NCBI GenBank assembly: GCA_021777685.1
Contig: JAJYDH010000420.1
Span: 1 to 5,656, forward strand
Direction: 5' to 3'
DNA from: Planctomycetota bacterium
GTDB taxonomy: Bacteria; Planctomycetota; Planctomycetia; Isosphaerales; Isosphaeraceae
Length of the DNA stretch: 5,656 nt
Within the stretch, counting starts at the first letter, position 1, and every line of letters begins with the position of its first letter. This document shows positions 1 to 2,900 of the stretch, one piece after another. The translations under genes and the position numbers were made by a program. The notes under the pieces were generated by a model, which was given only the letters and a program-made list of their open reading frames with translations, made no database searches and was not told the origin of the DNA.

Positions 1-1461
1 CTGGAAGTCGACCAGCGGCTCGCCGACCTGGACCCCCCCGTCGGACGAGAGGCGAAGCTCGCGGATGGTATCCTCGTGCGGGCCGGTCCGCTTCTTCACC
101 ACCGAGATCGCCTTGCGGACCCGGCCCGAGAACTCGAAGTAGCGGAGCAGGACGACCGTGTCGGCCAGGTAGCTCGCGTTGAGCGGGTCCTCGAGCTGGC
201 CGACCAGCCCGTGCTGGGCGACCACCAGGAACGAGGCGACGCCGAGCTGGCCCAGGTAGATCAGCATCTCGTGGAGCTGGATGACCAGGAACCGCTCCTC
301 GGGCATCGCGTTGAGGTAGCCGTTGAGGCTGTCGATGACCACGACCTTCGCCCCGGGCCCCTCCGCCGGCTCGACGGCCCGCTGCACGACCACCGCGAAC
401 TCGATCGGCGACAGCTCGGCCGGGTCGACCTGCTGGACGGTGACCAGGCCCGACTCGACGTGCTTGCGGAGGTCCATGCCCATCGCCTCGGACCGCTCGA
501 TCAGCGTCGCCGTGCTCTCGTCGAAGATGAACATCGCGGCCCGGTCGCCGCGCTCGGCCGCCGCGATCACGTAGCGGGTCGTCAGCGACGACTTGCCCAC
601 GCCCGCCGGCCCGACGACCAGGTTGCTCGACCCGCGCTCGATCCCGCCGCCCAGCAGCGCGTCGAGCTCGGAGACGCCGCTGAGCAGCGGGCCGCGCTCG
701 AAGTCGCGATGGTGGTCCGAGGCCGTCAGCCTGGGGAAGACGTCGAGCCCGCCCCGCCTGATCCGGAAGTCGTGGTAGCCGCCCCGGAACTGGACCCCGC
801 GCATCTTCACGACCCGCATCCGCCGCCGCTCCGCCCCGTATTCCGGGGCCCGATGCTCCAGGTTGATGACCCCGTGGACGATGCTCTGGAGGTTCAGCTC
901 GTCCTCGCCCGAGGTCCGGTCGTCGAGCAGCAGGACCGTGCACTTCCGGTCCACGAAGAAGCCCTTCAGGGCCATGATCTGCCGGCGATACCGCAGCGGG
1001 TTCTGGGCCAGCAGCCGCATCTCCGACAGCGAGTCGAAGACGACCCGCGTCGGATTCTTCGCCTCGACCTCCTCGAGGACCGCCTTGGTCGTCTCGCTCA
1101 GCTCCACCTCCGAGGGGTGGAACATCGTGTAGTGGGCGTCCTTCCTGAGGCTCTCCTCCGACGGGTTGAGCTCGTAGATGTCGATCGAGTCGAGCGACCA
1201 CCCGTGCGTCCGGGCGACCAGCCGGAGCTCATCCTCGGACTCCGAGAGGGTGATGTACATCCCCCGCTCGCCGAGCCTCGCCCCCTCCAGGAGGAACTGG
1301 AGCGCCAGGGTCGTCTTGCCCGCGCCGGGGTCCCCCTCGATCAGGTAGACGTGGTGCGCCGGCAGGCCGCCGGCCAGGATGCCGTCCAGCTCGGGGTTGC
1401 CCGTGGAGGCCAGGCCGGCATCGACTTCGACGCTCTCTCGATTCAGGTGGTCCGAACTCAT
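1..1461 (-). CDS. KaiC-like tandem RecA-fold ATPase (C-terminal end cut by window)
   Basis: Read on the minus strand from ATG at 1461-1459, the frame stays open for 487 codons to the window edge. There are two KaiC/RadA-type P-loop domains. Domain 1 (about residues 15-245) has Walker A GDPGAGKTT at 43-51 (Lys49), a Glu74 matching the catalytic Glu of cyanobacterial CI, and a Walker B-like VVFDS at 140-144. Domain 2 (about 255-487) has Walker A GPAGVGKSS at 284-292 (Lys290), DES at 314-316 with Glu315 matching catalytic Glu318 of KaiC, and Walker B VVVIDS at 373-378. At the phosphorylation site Ser430 is kept but the neighbouring Thr is Tyr431. KaiC is about 519 residues, so only a short tail should be missing. 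The start has a weak purine tract (GAGAA, complement of 1471-1475) nine bases upstream; GTG (1479) and TTG (1500) are less likely starts before the in-frame stop at 1503. No kaiA or kaiB is visible. Most non-cyanobacterial members are signalling or stress ATPases of unknown role. Family call is firm; function is not. Confidence 0.93.
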   Translation of the reverse strand, partial: MSSDHLNRESVEVDAGLASTGNPELDGILAGGLPAHHVYLIEGDPGAGKTTLALQFLLEGARLGERGMYITLSESEDELRLVARTHGWSLDSIDIYELNPSEESLRKDAHYTMFHPSEVELSETTKAVLEEVEAKNPTRVVFDSLSEMRLLAQNPLRYRRQIMALKGFFVDRKCTVLLLDDRTSGEDELNLQSIVHGVINLEHRAPEYGAERRRMRVVKMRGVQFRGGYHDFRIRRGGLDVFPRLTASDHHRDFERGPLLSGVSELDALLGGGIERGSSNLVVGPAGVGKSSLTTRYVIAAAERGDRAAMFIFDESTATLIERSEAMGMDLRKHVESGLVTVQQVDPAELSPIEFAVVVQRAVEPAEGPGAKVVVIDSLNGYLNAMPEERFLVIQLHEMLIYLGQLGVASFLVVAQHGLVGQLEDPLNASYLADTVVLLRYFEFSGRVRKAISVVKKRTGPHEDTIRELRLSSDGGVQVGEPLVDFQ

Positions 1462-1494
1462 GGTCCGCGATTCTCGCACGCCGTCGGAAGCCAG

Positions 1495-1510
1495 TATCAA
1501 CTATGATTAA
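1495..1510. promoter_or_regulatory. AT-rich island, candidate divergent promoter
   Basis: Thirteen of these 16 bases are A or T, inside a region otherwise strongly GC. On the plus strand TATGAT at 1502-1507 matches five of six bases of the sigma-70 -10 consensus and would serve the copper-storage-type gene with a leader of about 200 bases. On the minus strand GATACT (complement of 1493-1498) matches four of six and would place a transcript start about 25 bases before the KaiC-like ATG. A short inverted repeat, ATCA-ACTA-TGAT (1496-1507), sits at the centre. No convincing -35 box is seen at 16-18 bases on either strand, so this is a candidate only. Confidence 0.3.
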
Positions 1511-1707
1511 CCGGAGATTCCGACCCCACTGGTCGGGTACAGCAACTCGCGCGCCCAACTCCCGGCCGGGGCGAAAATCCGAGGTTGCGCCCGCGAGGAA
1601 TCGGCGGAACCCGAGGCTCCCCGGCCCGGGGTTTGCCGGCGGGATCGCGCGGCGGTTCCGATCTGGGCCGGGACCGCGGACCTCGCCGCGACCGCGCGGC
1701 CAACACC

Positions 1708-1717
1708 GGGAGGAGAG
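1708..1717 (+). promoter_or_regulatory. Strong Shine-Dalgarno site of the copper-storage-type gene
   Basis: GGGAGGAGAG contains the full GGAGG core at 1709-1713, seven bases before the ATG at 1721. It is the strongest ribosome binding site in the window and fixes the start of the cysteine-rich gene. Confidence 0.8.
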
Positions 1718-1720
1718 ACG

Positions 1721-2041
1721 ATGGGACACCAGAACTTCGAGGAATGCATCCGGGCGTGCGTCGCCTGCGCCGAGGCGTGCGAGCACTGCGGGGACGCCTG
1801 CATCGGCCACGCGGACATGGCCGACTGCGTGCGGACCTGCCGCGACTGTTCCGAGCTTTGCTGGGCCTGTTCCGGCTTCATGGCCCGGGGCTCGAAGCTC
1901 GCCGCCGAGGTCTGCCGGGCCTGCGCCAGGGCCTGCGAGCTCTGCGCCGAGGAGTGCGGCAAGCACCAGCACGAGCACTGCCGCCGCTGCGCCGAGGCCT
2001 GCCGCCGCTGCGCGGACGAATGCCGGAAGATGGCCGCCTGA
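1721..2041 (+). CDS. Cys-rich four-helix-bundle copper-storage protein (Csp3/DUF326 type)
   Basis: This 106-residue protein has 21 cysteines (20%), spaced in alternating C-x3-C-x2-C steps so that they line one face of each helix. Four groups are visible: Cys9, 13, 16, 20, 23, 27; Cys36, 40, 43, 47, 50; Cys65, 68, 72, 75, 79; and Cys87, 90, 94, 97, 101. This is the pattern of Csp copper-storage proteins, in which thiols fill the core of a four-helix bundle and bind many Cu(I) ions; the usual length and cysteine count match. There is no signal peptide or Tat motif, so the cytosolic Csp3 type is favoured over exported Csp1. An H-x-H-x-H stretch (82-86) joins helices 3 and 4, and helix 4 contains a 21-base tandem duplication. 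The ATG follows an excellent ribosome binding site. It is first in a possible unit with the glycosylase and the metal pump. Copper as ligand is inferred from the family; other soft metals are possible. Confidence 0.9.
   Translation: MGHQNFEECIRACVACAEACEHCGDACIGHADMADCVRTCRDCSELCWACSGFMARGSKLAAEVCRACARACELCAEECGKHQHEHCRRCAEACRRCADECRKMAA
1978..2013 (+). repeat. 21-base tandem repeat inside the copper-storage-type gene
   Basis: The 15-mer CTGCCGCCGCTGCGC occurs at 1978-1992 and again at 1999-2013, a period of 21 bases or seven codons. It encodes the consecutive heptads CRRCAEA and CRRCADE of helix 4 (residues 87-100). The identical codons, not just identical residues, point to a recent small duplication or slippage. 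Confidence 0.7.
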
Positions 2042-2044
2042 ATC

Positions 2045-2060
2045 GACCCGGCCCCGGGTC
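2045..2060 (+). repeat. Small GC hairpin after the copper-storage-type gene
   Basis: GACCCG (2045-2050) pairs with CGGGTC (2055-2060) across a four-base loop, beginning four bases after the stop codon. A second copy of the left arm, CGACCCGG, lies at 2082-2089 and could pair with the same right arm instead. There is no following T run, so a classical intrinsic terminator is not supported; it might stabilise the upstream message or mean nothing. Confidence 0.3.
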
Positions 2061-2130
2061 GGCGGATCGGGGAGGTTTCCTCGACCCGGGACAGGCCGGC
2101 AAAACCTGGGCCGGTCTCAGACGGCCGACC

Positions 2131-2135
2131 GGAGG
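2131..2135 (+). promoter_or_regulatory. Shine-Dalgarno site deciding the GTG start of the glycosylase
   Basis: GGAGG lies six bases before GTG at 2142. The reading frame is open far upstream, through the preceding gene, so this site is what sets the start. The next in-frame ATG (residue 26) would remove the conserved N-terminal helix. Confidence 0.75.
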
Positions 2136-2141
2136 CATCCC

Positions 2142-2804
2142 GTGAAAGAGCCCTTCGACATCGACGAGGCCTTCCGCCGGCTCCGGGTGGCCGTGGCTGG
2201 ACTCCCCAAGGCGGCGATGTTCGACCTCCGCGATCGGGGGTTCTCCTCGCCGTTCGAACAGCTCGTCGGCAGCCTGATCTCGGCGAGGACCCGCGACGAG
2301 ACGACGATGGAGGTCTGCCTCCGCCTCTTCGCCGAGGCCCGGACGCCCTCGGCGATGGCCGGGCTCGGCGAGGCCGGGCTCGCCAGATTGCTCCACGGCG
2401 CGTCGTTCCCCGAGCCCAAGGCCCGCGACCTGGTCGAGCTGTCGCGGCGGATCTCCGAGGAGCACGGCGGCGACGTGCCCGGCACGCTCGAAGGGCTCAC
2501 CGAGTTCCGGGGGGTCGGCCCGAAGATCGCCGCGCTGACGCTGGCCGTCGGGTTCGGCAAGGCGGCGATCGCCGTCGACATCCACGTCCACCGGATCGTC
2601 AACCGCTGGGGCTACGTCGAAGGTTCGACCCCCGAGAAGACCGCCGCCGCGCTCGCCGAGAAGCTCCCCGAACGCTACTGGATCGAGATCAACGAGCGGC
2701 TCGTCCCGTTCGGCAAGTCCGTCTGCACGGGCGCCCGGCCGAGATGCTCGACCTGCGCCCTCCTGTCGATGTGCCGGCAGGTCGGGGTGACGTCGCATCG
2801 GTGA
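2142..2804 (+). CDS. nth: Endonuclease III-type DNA glycosylase/AP lyase
   Basis: The 220-residue product is a HhH-GPD base-excision repair enzyme that removes oxidised pyrimidines and cleaves abasic sites in the cytosol. Its length is close to the 211 residues of E. coli Nth. The SPFEQLVGSLISA segment (36-48) matches the conserved N-terminal helix. The helix-hairpin-helix FRGVGPKIA (122-130) supplies Lys128, equivalent to catalytic Lys120, and AVDIH (144-148) supplies Asp146, equivalent to Asp138. The [4Fe-4S] loop is complete: Cys195-x6-Cys202-x2-Cys205-x5-Cys211, the exact E. coli spacing. One difference is Arg49, where E. coli has Gln41, a residue that fills the gap in damaged DNA. Translation begins at GTG behind a clear ribosome binding site. 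It lies 100 bases after the copper-storage-type gene and 96 bases before the metal pump, so co-transcription is plausible but unproven. MutY and AlkA families fit less well because all Nth landmarks are present in order. Confidence 0.93.
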   Translation: MKEPFDIDEAFRRLRVAVAGLPKAAMFDLRDRGFSSPFEQLVGSLISARTRDETTMEVCLRLFAEARTPSAMAGLGEAGLARLLHGASFPEPKARDLVELSRRISEEHGGDVPGTLEGLTEFRGVGPKIAALTLAVGFGKAAIAVDIHVHRIVNRWGYVEGSTPEKTAAALAEKLPERYWIEINERLVPFGKSVCTGARPRCSTCALLSMCRQVGVTSHR

Positions 2805-2900
2805 GGGGGTCCTTGACGGGGGGGCTCCGGCCGGACACGCTGGGGTGACGATCCTCGACGGGATGGATCGGGACGGCCCGCCTTCCGGATCGCCAAAGCC
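2805..2900. other. Short spacer before the pump-HflK gene
   Basis: These 96 bases hold a perfect 10-base palindrome TCCGGCCGGA at 2826-2835. TTGACG at 2814-2819 resembles a -35 box but has no -10 partner at proper spacing. No clear Shine-Dalgarno sequence precedes the ATG at 2901, which suggests weak or coupled translation. Confidence 0.45.

Larger units (their letters stand above)
1462..1720. other. Divergent intergenic region between KaiC-like gene and copper-storage-type gene
   Basis: These 259 bases separate two divergently read genes and carry no credible coding frame. Besides the AT-rich island near 1500 they are very GC-rich. The octamer CGCGCGGC occurs at 1646-1653 and 1693-1700. A short hairpin, CGCGG at 1675-1679 with CCGCG at 1686-1690 and a six-base loop, lies just before the ribosome binding site of the next gene. 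Such short GC repeats are expected by chance at this composition, so no regulatory role is claimed. Confidence 0.6.

Noticed and set aside
1..1461. True circadian clock locus
   Set aside because: No kaiA or kaiB is present in the window and the Thr phosphosite is not conserved, so only a KaiC-like ATPase is claimed.
76..1506. Long plus-strand open frame opposite the KaiC-like gene
   Set aside because: It is antisense to a gene with two clear Walker A/B sets; its translation is low-complexity Arg/Asp/Leu/Val-rich with no family likeness, as expected from the complement of GC-rich codons.
1503..2141. Upstream extension of the glycosylase frame through the preceding gene
   Set aside because: The extension is Arg/Pro/Ala-rich, overlaps the copper-storage-type gene in another frame, and a good ribosome binding site at 2131 supports the GTG start at 2142.
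2814..2842. TTGACG as a -35 box for the pump-HflK gene
   Set aside because: No -10-like hexamer occurs 16-18 bases downstream; the region there is GC-rich.
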